Below, piece after piece: positions 17,364 to 25,269 of a stretch of DNA of 35,559 nt. Position 1 is the first letter of the stretch. Each line of letters starts with the position of its first letter. The notes under the pieces were generated by a model. That model saw nothing but the letters and a program-made list of their open reading frames with translations, did not search any database and had not been told where the DNA came from. The translations under genes and the position numbers were made by a program. The DNA is from Polaromonas sp. (GTDB lineage Bacteria; Pseudomonadota; Gammaproteobacteria; Burkholderiales; Burkholderiaceae_C). The DNA lies in the NCBI GenBank assembly GCA_025363315.1, contig JANYED010000305.1, positions 1-35,559 of the forward strand. Direction: 5' to 3'.

Positions 17364-18350
17364 TCAAATATGCATGGCTGCCAGCACCCGCTCGGCGCTG
17401 ATGTCATTCAGACATCGGGTGTGGCCCAGTGGGCACTCGCGCGCAAAGCACGGTGCACAGTCGAGCGGGGGCTGATACGCGGCATCGTTTTTCAGCCACA
17501 GCACAACCGCTTTGTCGCTCAGCGGCGGCGTGTGCAGCGGGCTGCTGGAGCCAAAAATCGCCACCTGCGGCACGCCCAGCGCGGCCGCCACATGCATCAA
17601 GCCGGAGTCGTTGCTCACTATGATTTTACTAGCTGCTAGCGCCCGAATTGCTTGGGCTAGCGACGTTTTTCCTGCTAAATTAATGCAATTGTGGGCGGTG
17701 CTGGCGATGCTCTGGCACAGCTCAGCCTCTTTGCCAGAGCCCAGCAACACCACAGGCAGATTCAGCCTGGCGGCGGCTGCCGCGTAATGGGCTGCTGGCC
17801 AGCGCTTGGCCGGGCCATATTCAGAACCCGGTGCAAACACCGCATAAGCGCCACGCTGCAAACCCAGCTCGGTCAGCGTTTGGTGGATGTCGGCGTCATG
17901 CACCTGCAGTTGCGGGCGGTCAGCCTCAATGCCTGTTTGTCCACTCAAGGCCGAATAAAACGCCACCATCGGTGGTTTGTTGTTGGGGTTTTTCAAGCGG
18001 TGCGTCAGCAGCCCGATGCGGGCCTCGCCCAGGTAGCCAATGCGTTTGGGGATGCTGGCCAAAAACGGTAGCAATGCGCTTTTAAGCGAGTTGGGCAACA
18101 CATATGCGGCGTCGAACTGGCCTTCTATTATTTTGGCAATATTGCGCCGTGCCCTGAACTGCAAACCGCCATGCGCAAACGGAAATTCAATCACGTCCGT
18201 TACCTGCGGCATGGCCCGGTAAATTGGCGCCACCGACGGCAACGCTCCCACGGTTAGCCGCTCACCTTTGGCAGCCAACCGGCGCATCAAAGGCTCGGTC
18301 ATGACCGCATCGCCAATCCACTGAGGCGCAATGATGAGGGATCGGGTCAA
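17364..18350 (-). CDS. waaF: ADP-heptose:LPS heptosyltransferase II (GT9 family)
   Basis: Cytoplasmic GT9 enzyme that adds the second heptose to the LPS inner core. Family motifs: LIIAPQWIGDAVM at the N-terminus, FAPGSEYGPAKRWP in the middle, VSNDSGLMHVAAALGVPQVAIFGSSSP for ADP-heptose binding, and the Cys-rich end DCAPCFARECPLGHTRCL typical of WaaF. The start is uncertain. I chose the TTG at 18348-18350 (MTRSLIIAPQ, 328 residues). A TTG at 18378-18380 would add 10 residues but lies inside an 18-bp inverted repeat. No ATG and no Shine-Dalgarno site is available, so a REPIN-like insertion may have altered the 5' end. Confidence 0.88.
   Translation of the reverse strand: MTRSLIIAPQWIGDAVMTEPLMRRLAAKGERLTVGALPSVAPIYRAMPQVTDVIEFPFAHGGLQFRARRNIAKIIEGQFDAAYVLPNSLKSALLPFLASIPKRIGYLGEARIGLLTHRLKNPNNKPPMVAFYSALSGQTGIEADRPQLQVHDADIHQTLTELGLQRGAYAVFAPGSEYGPAKRWPAAHYAAAAARLNLPVVLLGSGKEAELCQSIASTAHNCINLAGKTSLAQAIRALAASKIIVSNDSGLMHVAAALGVPQVAIFGSSSPLHTPPLSDKAVVLWLKNDAAYQPPLDCAPCFARECPLGHTRCLNDISAERVLAAMHI
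17620..17670 (+). repeat. Interspersed repeat motif embedded in the waaF coding sequence
   Basis: CTAGC, then 24 nt beginning TGCTAGCGCCCG, then TAGCG and a T-rich end: the same framework and spacing as the intergenic copies, on the strand opposite to waaF. It encodes SLAQAIRALAASKIIVSN without changing the length of the protein there. It may be a true copy or a chance match favoured by codon use. Confidence 0.5.
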
Positions 18351-18364
18351 AACAAGAAAATAAA

Positions 18365-18412
18365 TGGCGTCTGACCCCAATTGACTGCATTTTTAATTGG
18401 GGTCAGACGCCA
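18365..18412. repeat. REPIN-like perfect inverted repeat at the 5' end of waaF
   Basis: tggcgtctgaccccaatt (18365-18382) is the exact reverse complement of 18395-18412, an 18-bp perfect stem with a 12-nt loop. A further 3 bp pair beyond one mismatch. The arm sequence TTGGGGTCAGACGCC resembles repeats that I associate with REP-associated tyrosine transposases (RAYT) in betaproteobacteria; that link is from memory. No transposase is in the window, so this would be a non-autonomous copy. It ends close upstream of waaF and of the convergent zinc-finger gene stop. Confidence 0.75.
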
Positions 18413-18428
18413 ATTAAATCGCTCAGCG

Positions 18429-18638
18429 TCAATGATGCGCGCCAAAATGCTCACCCGCCTTCAGCGCGTACACGGTCCCGCAATACGGGCACTTGGCGCT
18501 GCCGGTACGCGCCACGTCCAGGTAAACCTTCGGGTGACTGCTATAAATTTGCATGTGCGCTTTGGCGCTGGGGCAGTACACGCCGCCTTGCGCGTTCAGG
18601 TCAGTTGCCAGCAATTCAATGTGCGAAGAGGTGGTCAT
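18429..18638 (-). CDS. Small CHCC-type zinc-finger protein
   Basis: 69-residue protein with Cys22-x12-His35-x14-Cys50-x2-Cys53 (YCPSAKAH, SSHPKVYL, KCPYCGTVY), the layout of the zf-CHCC family. Relatives include the mitochondrial complex I subunit NDUFS6-like domain and small bacterial proteins of unknown role. It starts 5 nt after the ilvE stop and is almost certainly co-transcribed with it, a neighbourhood I recall as common in betaproteobacteria. The ATG at 18636-18638 is preferred to one three codons upstream because the latter overlaps ilvE. Function is unknown. Confidence 0.85.
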   Translation of the reverse strand: MTTSSHIELLATDLNAQGGVYCPSAKAHMQIYSSHPKVYLDVARTGSAKCPYCGTVYALKAGEHFGAHH

Positions 18639-18643
18639 CTGGC

Positions 18644-19585
18644 TCAAACCTTGGCGAGCCAGGAGGCGTATTTTGGATTGCGGCCATTGACGATGTCAAA
18701 AAACGCCGCCTGGATTTTCTTGGTGATTGGGCCTCTTGAACCCGAGCCAATCTCGATCCGGTCCAGCTCGCGAATCGGGGTGACTTCAGCCGCTGTGCCG
18801 CTGAAAAACGCTTCATCTGCGATGTAAATTTCATCGCGGGTGATGGGCTTTTCTTTCAACGTCAGACCAAGGTCCTGGCAGATCGAAAAAATCGTGTTGC
18901 GGGTGATGCCGTTTAGCGCGCCGGCGCTTGAATCAGGCGTGTACACCACGCCCTTGCGCACGATGAACACATTCTCGCCCGCGCCCTCGCTCACAAAGCC
19001 TTGCGGGTCCAGCAGCAGCGCCTCGTCGTAGCCTTCGTCTGTGGCCTCCATGTTAGCCAAAATCGAGTTGGTGTAATTGCTCACCGCTTTGGCGTGAATC
19101 ATGGTGATGTTGACGTGGTGGCGGGTAAAACTCGATGTTTTGACGCGAATGCCGCGCTTCAAACCCTCGTCACCCAGGTAAGCGCCCCAAGGCCAGGCGG
19201 CCACCATCAAGTGGATTTTGTTGCCCTTGGGCGACACGCCGAGCTTTTCAGAGCCGATCCACGTCAACGGGCGGATGTAGCAGCTGGGCAGCTTGTTCTC
19301 GCGCACGACAGCCAGGGTTGCCTGCATGACTTCCTCTGGGGTAAACGGGATTTTCATGCGCAAAATTTTGGCGCTGTTGAACAAGCGCTCGGTGTGCTCT
19401 TCCAAGCGAAAAATGCCCGTGCTGCCGTCAGCCAAATGGTAAGCGCGCACGCCTTCAAAAGCGCCGCAGCCGTAGTGAAGTGTGTGCGTCAGCACGTGGA
19501 TTTTCGCGTCACGCCACTCGACCATGCGGCCATCCATCCAGATTTTGCCGTCGCGGTCGTCCATTGATTGCGGTGTGGTGGCCAT
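18644..19585 (-). CDS. ilvE: Branched-chain amino acid aminotransferase
   Basis: 313-residue PLP fold-type IV transaminase that makes or degrades Leu, Ile and Val by exchange with glutamate/2-oxoglutarate. The PLP Lys is Lys166 in IHAKAVSNYTNS. Other family stretches are HTLHYGCGAFEGVRAY (about 34-49), FVSEGAGENVFIV (about 208-220) and the late GTAAEVTPIRELD. Length is typical (about 305-310). It is followed by the zinc-finger gene in a probable operon. Its upstream neighbour on the same strand ends 59 nt away with no clear terminator. Confidence 0.96.
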   Translation of the reverse strand: MATTPQSMDDRDGKIWMDGRMVEWRDAKIHVLTHTLHYGCGAFEGVRAYHLADGSTGIFRLEEHTERLFNSAKILRMKIPFTPEEVMQATLAVVRENKLPSCYIRPLTWIGSEKLGVSPKGNKIHLMVAAWPWGAYLGDEGLKRGIRVKTSSFTRHHVNITMIHAKAVSNYTNSILANMEATDEGYDEALLLDPQGFVSEGAGENVFIVRKGVVYTPDSSAGALNGITRNTIFSICQDLGLTLKEKPITRDEIYIADEAFFSGTAAEVTPIRELDRIEIGSGSRGPITKKIQAAFFDIVNGRNPKYASWLAKV

Positions 19586-19644
19586 GCTTGTCCTAAGTTG
19601 GTGAAATTTGCAGAAATTTTTGGAATTGCTGGATTTTACGGGGG

Positions 19645-20046
19645 CTAGGCCGCCTCAGCGCCCGGCCTGACCAATTCATGGTGCGCCAGCTTGCCCCCTA
19701 CAAAGGTGCAGGTCACGGACGATTCGCTGCCGTCTTTCCATTCAAACACCTCGGGCTGCTCGCCCTTGATGCTTTTGAGCAGCCCCAAGGTTCGCGTCAG
19801 GGCCACAACATGCAGCAGTGTGGCGCCAGGCTTGAGCTTGGCGTTCAGCATGACAGCGCTGTCGACATAGCCCATGGGCCGATTAGCAGCGCGCTTGAGC
19901 ACCTGCATCATGCGGCTGAAATGCAGCAGGATGCCAAACACCAGCACACTAACCACAACCACCACGCCCTTCCAGCCATAAGACTGCCAGGCCAGCCCCG
20001 CGCCGCCAACGACAGCCAGTGGAATGAGTATTTTTTGAAAGTTCAT
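19645..20046 (-). CDS. Small membrane protein of unknown function
   Basis: 133 residues. Two hydrophobic segments at about 8-22 and 26-46 form a probable membrane hairpin. A soluble C-terminal part of about 85 residues follows, rich in beta-prone sequence (FEWKDGSESSVTCTFVGGKL). No motif I recognise. The ATG at 20044-20046 is preferred because it begins at the membrane domain; a longer frame from 20118 would run into the metallophosphoesterase remnant. It lies 59 nt upstream of ilvE on the same strand and could be co-transcribed. Confidence 0.7.
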   Translation of the reverse strand: MNFQKILIPLAVVGGAGLAWQSYGWKGVVVVVSVLVFGILLHFSRMMQVLKRAANRPMGYVDSAVMLNAKLKPGATLLHVVALTRTLGLLKSIKGEQPEVFEWKDGSESSVTCTFVGGKLAHHELVRPGAEAA

Positions 20047-20117
20047 CCTGCTATTTTCGCAGCTTGATGCGGCGCGCCACGAGCCGGTTAGCAGCGCTGG
20101 CTGAATGAAGCAGAGCA

Positions 20118-20238
20118 CCCAATGGAGTCGCCGCAGTTGATGATCTGGTCTACGCCCACCGCGTCAGCCTCGGCCAGCACCGTTTGCAGAGCGGGCAGGT
20201 TGCCATGAATATCTGGAAATAAACGCGATTTTCGTCGT
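20118..20238 (-). pseudogene. Remnant of a calcineurin-like metallophosphoesterase gene
   Basis: The minus strand encodes TKIAFIS and, one base out of frame, DIHGNLPALQTVLAEAD followed by VGVDQIINCGDSIG. This is the start of a YfcE-type phosphoesterase, with metal-binding Asp-x-His and Gly-Asp. One extra A within ATTTCCAGATATTC breaks the frame between Ser and Asp. There is no start codon upstream, and homology stops after GDSIG, with a stop codon 10 codons later. The 5' side abuts an interspersed repeat. It is clearly a dead fragment, not a short gene. Confidence 0.75.
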
Positions 20239-20260
20239 GACTGGCTTGCGCCAGGATTGA

Positions 20261-20320
20261 AATGCTATTTCTTCAGGAGCTGCTCGCGCCCGTGTCTATT
20301 GGCTTACCGCTCTATTTTTT
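20261..20320 (+). repeat. Interspersed ~55-nt repeat downstream of recX
   Basis: AATGCTATTTCTTCAGGAG leads into GCTGCTCGCGCCCGTGTC, then TATTGGCTTACCGC and a T-rich end. It lies between the recX stop and the phosphoesterase remnant. With the copy at 20923 it brackets recX in direct orientation. Confidence 0.87.
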
Positions 20321-20370
20321 AACCAAAAGAGCTGAAAAGTCAAACAACAAATAGGTCGGTCTGTTTTGTC

Positions 20371-20874
20371 TTAATCGTCCTCACGCCCCGACACCACGCG
20401 CCGTATCGCATCCGCCCCAAAGCCGCGAGCGGCCAAAAAGCGCATTTGTTTGGCACGGTCTGCTGGCGTGGTGCCTGCATCGGTTTTGCTGTCAAACTTT
20501 TTGCGCCACAGCTCGCTTGCGCGCTCCAGCTCGGTGGCTTTAAGGCTGTCCATCGCCTCGGCCACCATGCCCACGTCCAAGCCCTTGCGCTGCAGCTCGC
20601 CTTTGATGCGGGACGCGCCCAGTTTGGCTTGGCGGCGGTTGATGACCGACTCAATCACGCGGGCGGGGCTGATGAAGTCTTTGGCCTCTAGCTCATCGAG
20701 CACTGCGGCCAGTTGGCCGGGCTCTTCTTCGTGGGGGGCTAACTTGCGCTCCAGCTCTTTGCGCGACTGCTCTCGTGCTGAAAGCAGCCGCAGCGCACGA
20801 CCTTTGAGCGACAGCGCAAAGCCGGATTTGCCAGACTTGCCAGAAGTGGGCGTTGAGTGCGGTCTGTTAATCAC
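20371..20874 (-). CDS. recX: Regulatory protein RecX
   Basis: 167-residue all-helical RecX, which caps and limits RecA filaments. Three-helix repeats are visible: ALRLLSAREQSRKELERKL, then LDELEAKDFISPARVIESVINRR with LGASRIKGELQRKGLD, and a final repeat ending AKQMRFLAARGFGADAIRRVV. Length is within the family range. It lies 153 nt downstream of recA on the same strand, the usual arrangement, with an interspersed repeat in between. Expression probably comes in part from recA read-through. Confidence 0.93.
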   Translation of the reverse strand: MINRPHSTPTSGKSGKSGFALSLKGRALRLLSAREQSRKELERKLAPHEEEPGQLAAVLDELEAKDFISPARVIESVINRRQAKLGASRIKGELQRKGLDVGMVAEAMDSLKATELERASELWRKKFDSKTDAGTTPADRAKQMRFLAARGFGADAIRRVVSGREDD

Positions 20875-20922
20875 CGCGCCGCCCTCATAGCCGACATCAG
20901 AACCGACGTCATAGCCATCGCC

Positions 20923-20985
20923 ATACTGCTACTAGTTTAGGAGCTGCTCGCGCCCATATCCATTGGGCCACAGGACTATTTTTCA
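20923..20985 (+). repeat. Interspersed ~55-nt repeat between recA and recX
   Basis: ATACTGCTACTAGTTTAGGAG leads into GCTGCTCGCGCCCATATCC, then ATTGGGCCACAGGACTATTTTT. It is oriented against recA/recX transcription and sits in their shared intergenic space, so it would be part of any recA-recX mRNA. Confidence 0.87.
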
Positions 20986-21027
20986 CGATTTAACACCTGA
21001 AAGTGACTAAAAAGCGGTTTTTACCGT

Positions 21028-22173
21028 TCAAGCTGCGCTTTTAGGCGCTTTGTCTGCCTTGTCCGCTTTGGCAGGCTTGTCTGCCGCCTTGTCAATCACG
21101 TCCAGCACCTCTTGCGATACTTGCACCAGCGGGATGCCGAGGGATTCGCGCACCTTGTTTTCAATCTCAATCGCCAACTCGGGGTTTTCTTTCAAGAATT
21201 CGCGCGAATTGTCGCGGCCCTGGCCGATTTTTTCGCCGTTAAAAGCGTACCAGGCACCAGCTTTTTCAACGATATGCCCAGCCACGCCCAGGTCAAGCAC
21301 CTCGCCTAGCCTGCTGATGCCTTCCCCGTACAAAATGTCAAACTCTGCCGTTTTGAAGGGTGAGGCAACTTTGTTTTTCACCACCTTCACCCGGGTTTCG
21401 TTGCCGATGATTTCTTCGCCCTTTTTGATGGAGCCGATGCGGCGAATGTCAAGACGTACCGAGGCGTAAAACTTCAGCGCATTGCCGCCAGTGGTCGTCT
21501 CGGGGCTGCCAAACATCACGCCAATCTTCATGCGGATCTGGTTGATGAAAATCACCATACAGTTGGCTTTTTTAATCGTTGCCGTCAGCTTGCGCAGCGC
21601 TTGGCTCATCAGTCGGGCTTGCAGGCCGGGCAGGCTGTCGCCCATCTCCCCTTCCAGCTCGGCCTTGGGCGTCAGCGCCGCTACCGAGTCAATCACAATC
21701 AAATCAACCGCGCCGGAGCGGGTCAGGGAATCAACAATCTCTAGCGCCTGCTCACCAGTGTCGGGCTGGCTGATCAGCAGTTCTTGCAGGTTAACGCCAA
21801 GTTTTTGGGCATATTGAATGTCGAGTGCGTGCTCAGCATCCACAAACGCGCAGGTGCCGCCCAGCTTTTGCATCTCTGCAATGACTTGCAGTGTCAGCGT
21901 GGTTTTGCCAGATGATTCAGGGCCATAAATCTCCACCACCCGGCCGCGCGGCAGGCCGCCGACGCCCAGGGCGATGTCCAGACCCAACGAGCCGGTTGAA
22001 ACGACCTGGATGTCTTCAATCACCTCGCCGTCGCCCAGCTTCATGATGGTGCCCTTGCCAAACTGCTTTTCAATCTGGGCCAGCGCGGCTTGCAGGGCCT
22101 TGGCTTTTTCAGTGTTCAGCGCGGCGATTTGTGCGGGGGTAGATGAGGCGGTTGGGCGGCTGGGGAAGTCCAT
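21028..22173 (-). CDS. recA: DNA recombinase RecA
   Basis: 381-residue recombinase for homologous recombination and LexA self-cleavage. Walker [10 protein letters not shown] at residues 84-92, catalytic Glu in VDAEHAL, loop L1 EGEMGDS, and loop L2 around [31 protein letters not shown]. The N-terminus carries about 20 extra residues before the conserved core ([16 protein letters not shown]), and the C-terminus is a Lys/Asp/Ala-rich tail ([13 protein letters not shown]) longer than in E. coli. AGGAGC precedes the ATG. A LexA-like operator lies upstream (22221-22254). Divergent from a MarR-like gene. Confidence 0.98.
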   Translation of the reverse strand: MDFPSRPTASSTPAQIAALNTEKAKALQAALAQIEKQFGKGTIMKLGDGEVIEDIQVVSTGSLGLDIALGVGGLPRGRVVEIYGPESSGKTTLTLQVIAEMQKLGGTCAFVDAEHALDIQYAQKLGVNLQELLISQPDTGEQALEIVDSLTRSGAVDLIVIDSVAALTPKAELEGEMGDSLPGLQARLMSQALRKLTATIKKANCMVIFINQIRMKIGVMFGSPETTTGGNALKFYASVRLDIRRIGSIKKGEEIIGNETRVKVVKNKVASPFKTAEFDILYGEGISRLGEVLDLGVAGHIVEKAGAWYAFNGEKIGQGRDNSREFLKENPELAIEIENKVRESLGIPLVQVSQEVLDVIDKAADKPAKADKADKAPKSAA

Positions 22174-22220
22174 GAAAAGCTCCTGGGGATAGTGAAGTTA
22201 GAAAGAACCAAGTGCAAACG

Positions 22221-22254
22221 CTGTTTGCATGACCAGTACTGTATGAGCACTGTT
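22221..22254 (-). promoter_or_regulatory. Candidate LexA (SOS) operator region of recA
   Basis: CTGTTTGCATGACCAG (22221-22236) fits the LexA rule CTGT-N8-ACAG with one mismatch. Two bases later TACTGTATGAGCA matches the left part of the E. coli recA SOS box exactly, but its right half-site is degenerate (TGTT instead of ACAG). The operator is about 50-80 nt upstream of recA, the expected distance. LexA binding is inferred. Confidence 0.55.
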
Positions 22255-22314
22255 GAAATAAGTAAATGCTATTTTTAGTCAGTTTGCCTGATTAATTAAC
22301 GGTACACTTAAAAC

Positions 22315-22821
22315 ATGAATAACGTCATGGAAATCCAGGCGGAGCCGAGCTGGCGCGTCAGTCATTTAGGCCGTTTGATGGGCCATGCGCTGCGGCGCTT
22401 TGACGAGCGTGTACTGTGGCTGATGTCACGTGACGTCCTGGTGCCGCTGGCGCTGTCAAACCTGGCAGCGCGCGACCAGGTGGGTGCGGCGCACATCCAC
22501 ATCACGCGGCATGTGGCACTCAAAGGCTCGCGCCTGACGGACTTGGCGCAAAGCGCAGGCATGAGCAAGCAGGCCATGGGCGATTTGGTCGCGCAGTGCG
22601 AAGCCTGGGGGCTGGTGACGCGTGAGGCGGATGCCTATGACAAGCGCGCCAAGAAGGTGCTGTTTACCGCCGATGGCTTGCTCTGGTTGGGCGCGTTTGA
22701 GCGGGCCGTGACCCAGGCGGAAAGTGAGTTTCGTGCGGCCGTGGGCAAAGACGTGGCAACGGTGGTGGCGCTGGGGCTGGAGGCTTATGGCGAAGGCATT
22801 TCCCAAAAGCCTAAAATTTGA
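22315..22821 (+). CDS. MarR-like winged-helix transcriptional regulator
   Basis: 168 residues. The central winged helix-turn-helix is visible as SRLTDLAQSAGMSKQAMGDLVAQCEAWGLVTREADAYDKRAKKV (about residues 72-115), with the wing Asp-x-Arg-x-Lys typical of MarR. N- and C-terminal helices would form the dimer. Divergent from recA. Just upstream is a perfect 8-bp palindrome TTAATTAA (22292-22299) that could be an autoregulatory site. A downstream in-frame ATG (22327) is an alternative start. It lies 27 nt before the response regulator gene, so it may share a transcript with that two-component system. The ligand is unknown. Confidence 0.82.
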   Translation: MNNVMEIQAEPSWRVSHLGRLMGHALRRFDERVLWLMSRDVLVPLALSNLAARDQVGAAHIHITRHVALKGSRLTDLAQSAGMSKQAMGDLVAQCEAWGLVTREADAYDKRAKKVLFTADGLLWLGAFERAVTQAESEFRAAVGKDVATVVALGLEAYGEGISQKPKI

Positions 22822-22848
22822 GTGCACCCAAGAACGACGGAGACACCC

Positions 22849-23523
22849 ATGCGAATTTTGATTGCCGAAGACGACCAAATTCTGGCCGATGGCTTGCTGC
22901 GAACGCTACGTGCATCGGGCGCGGCGGCTGACCATGTGGCCAGCGGGTCTGAGGCCGACGCCGCGCTGCTGACCAACACCGAGTTTGACCTGCTGATTCT
23001 GGACCTGGGGCTGCCCAAAATGCATGGGCTGGAAGTGCTCAAACGCCTGCGTGCACGTGGCTCGGTGCTGCCAGTGCTGATACTGACCGCCGCTGATAGC
23101 GTAGAAGAGCGCGTCAAAGGCCTGGACTATGGCGCTGACGACTACATGGCCAAACCGTTTTCATTGCAAGAGCTCGAAGCACGGGTGCGCGCGCTGGTGC
23201 GGCGCGGCGCGGGCGCGGCCAGCAGCACCATCAAACACGGCCCGCTGGTGTACGACCAAGGTGGGCGCGTGGCCACGATAGACGGCGCGATGGTCGACTT
23301 GTCGGCGCGCGAACTGGGACTGCTTGAGGTCCTGCTGCAACGCACAGGCCGCCTCGTCAGCAAAGACCAGCTGGTTGAACGGCTGTGTGAATGGGGCGAA
23401 GAAGTCAGCAATAACGCCATTGAGGTGTACATCCACCGGCTGAGGAAGAAGATTGAGAAAGGGCCCATCAGAATTGCGACAGTTCGTGGCCTTGGTTATT
23501 GCCTAGAAAAAATTCCAAGCTAA
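22849..23523 (+). CDS. OmpR-family response regulator (TctD/QseB-like)
   Basis: 224 residues. The receiver domain has acidic residues Glu7-Asp8-Asp9, phospho-acceptor Asp52 in LLILDLGLP and Lys in DDYMAKPF. The C-terminal winged helix contains VSNNAIEVYIHRLRKKIE and RGLGYCLE. The ATG at 22849 gives the classical MRILIAEDDQ start; nine extra codons upstream are unsupported. The gene is followed 9 nt later by its kinase. Sequence style is that of TctD-type regulators of carboxylate uptake. No tripartite tricarboxylate transporter genes are adjacent, so the target is open. Confidence 0.92.
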   Translation: MRILIAEDDQILADGLLRTLRASGAAADHVASGSEADAALLTNTEFDLLILDLGLPKMHGLEVLKRLRARGSVLPVLILTAADSVEERVKGLDYGADDYMAKPFSLQELEARVRALVRRGAGAASSTIKHGPLVYDQGGRVATIDGAMVDLSARELGLLEVLLQRTGRLVSKDQLVERLCEWGEEVSNNAIEVYIHRLRKKIEKGPIRIATVRGLGYCLEKIPS

Positions 23524-23532
23524 GCCCGCGAC

Positions 23533-24987
23533 ATGGCAATTCGCATCTTCCAGCGCGAGCGCCGAAGTTTATTTGGCGAAATTCTTGACTGGATGCTCAC
23601 GCCGCTGTTGTTGCTGTGGCCCATCAGCCTGGCGTTGACCTGGCTGGTGGCGCAAAACATTGCGGGCAAGCCGTTTGACCGCGCTCTCGAATTTAACGTT
23701 CAGGCGTTAGCCAAGTTTGTGGTAGTTAAAAACAATCAAGTGCAGTTCACCATGACGGGCCCGGCACGAGAAATTTTGCGGGCTGACGACACCGATCTGG
23801 TCTACTACCAAGTGCGCGGCATCGGTGGCGAATTCTTGGCTGGCGAGCGTGACCTGCCTGCCCCGGTTGAAGAAGACAAAGCGGCTGACGGCGAGGTGGT
23901 GCTGCGCCTGGACAGAATCAATGGCGAAGAAGTCAAAGTTGCCTACACCTGGATCAAGGTGGATGCCAAAGGTGAGGGCAAGTCTGGCAATCAGGTGTTG
24001 GTTCAGGTGGCCGAAACCCTTGAAAAGCGCAAAACTCTAGCCACTGAAATCGTGAAAGGCACGATGGTGCCGCAATTCGTCACGCTGCCATTGGCAGTGC
24101 TGCTGGTGTGGCTGGCGCTGGTGCGCGGCATCAAGCCGCTGGCGCAGCTTGAAAAACGCATTCGCGCCCGCAAACCCGACGACATGAGCCCGCTGGACGA
24201 CAACGCCGTGCCCGAGGAAGTTGCGCCGCTGGTGTCGTCCATCAATGACTTGCTCAGCCGCCTGAAAGTCTCGCTCACCACGCAAAAACGCTTTCTGGCA
24301 GACGCTGCGCACCAACTTAAAACGCCGCTGGCCGGGCTACGCATGCAGGCCGATTTGGCACAACGCGAAACCAATGCCGACGAGCTGAAAAAGTCGCTTA
24401 AAAACATTGGCAGGTCAAGCGTGCGTGCAACCCACACGGTTAACCAGTTGCTGGCATTGGCGCGGGCTGAAGCCACTGGCCGCAGTCTGCCCAAGCAGCT
24501 GGTAGACCTGGTCACCATCGCCAGCGAAGTCGTGGCCGATTCTGTGCCGCGCGCCCTTGAAAAGCAGATCGATCTGGGTTACGAGGGGCCTGAGTCGGGC
24601 GGGCAAGGCACACGACTTGAAGGCAACCCGACACTGCTCAAAGAACTGATGCGCAACCTGCTGGACAACGCCATTGCCTACACGCCCGAAAAAGGCCAGG
24701 TCACGTTGCGGCTGGTAGCCGACAGCTTCAGTGGCGCGTTGGTGTTGCTGGTGGAGGACTCAGGCCCCGGCATTCCGGCAGCCGAGCGCGAACTGGTGTT
24801 CCAGCCTTTTTATCGGGCGCTCGGTACCAATGTTGATGGCTCGGGTTTGGGCTTAGCGATTGTGGTCGAAATCGCCGATCAGCATGATGGGGTCGTCAGC
24901 ATTGAAGACGCGCTACTACCAGGCCATCCGCAGTCACCCGGAACGCGGATTGCAGTACTGTTCAGCGGCGTACAGCGGCAACGCTGA
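23533..24987 (+). CDS. Sensor histidine kinase (TctE-like)
   Basis: 484 residues. Membrane segments lie at about 20-42 and 177-198, flanking a periplasmic domain of about 135 residues resembling the 2CSK_N sensor of TctE. HAMP-like linker follows, then the H-box with His260 in LADAAHQLKTPLAGLR. The N-box is LMRNLLDNAIAYTPE; G-boxes are EDSGPGIP and DGSGLGLAIVVEIA. The H-box HQLKTPL and the sensor class fit TctE/QseC-type kinases. It pairs with the regulator directly upstream. The signal is not known. Confidence 0.92.
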   Translation: MAIRIFQRERRSLFGEILDWMLTPLLLLWPISLALTWLVAQNIAGKPFDRALEFNVQALAKFVVVKNNQVQFTMTGPAREILRADDTDLVYYQVRGIGGEFLAGERDLPAPVEEDKAADGEVVLRLDRINGEEVKVAYTWIKVDAKGEGKSGNQVLVQVAETLEKRKTLATEIVKGTMVPQFVTLPLAVLLVWLALVRGIKPLAQLEKRIRARKPDDMSPLDDNAVPEEVAPLVSSINDLLSRLKVSLTTQKRFLADAAHQLKTPLAGLRMQADLAQRETNADELKKSLKNIGRSSVRATHTVNQLLALARAEATGRSLPKQLVDLVTIASEVVADSVPRALEKQIDLGYEGPESGGQGTRLEGNPTLLKELMRNLLDNAIAYTPEKGQVTLRLVADSFSGALVLLVEDSGPGIPAAERELVFQPFYRALGTNVDGSGLGLAIVVEIADQHDGVVSIEDALLPGHPQSPGTRIAVLFSGVQRQR

Positions 24988-25269
24988 AAATACAACCGTT
25001 ACTTGTCAGCCGGGGCTTGCGCCGCCGAGAAAACTGGGATGTCAAACGAGCCATCTTCCTAGTTTGGCACCTGCTCAGCGCACCCGCGGACCGCCAGCCC
25101 TCAATTGGCGCAACAGCGTCATACAAACGTCACAACGCTGACACAAACCAAATTTACATTGTGAGTAGCTGTTGCAGTGTTGTCATGTCCGCCACCACTG
25201 CATTGCCGATAAAACCTATTGTCATCCTTCGGCACGCAGAGCGCATGCCTACCAACCGGAGTTCACCGA

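Larger units (their letters stand above)
20047..20370. other. Intergenic region between recX and a small membrane-protein gene
   Basis: 324 nt without an intact gene. It holds a decayed N-terminal fragment of a metallophosphoesterase (20118-20238, minus) and a copy of the interspersed repeat (20261-20320). Nothing else recognisable was seen. Confidence 0.6.

Noticed and set aside
21005-21027. Terminator after recA
   Set aside because: CGGT/ACCG gives only a 4-bp stem before the T-run; too weak, and recX downstream probably depends on read-through.
24988-25269. Possible small genes in the gap before the lipoprotein gene
   Set aside because: Open frames here give Arg/Cys-rich, non-conserved peptides without ribosome binding sites; no family resemblance.
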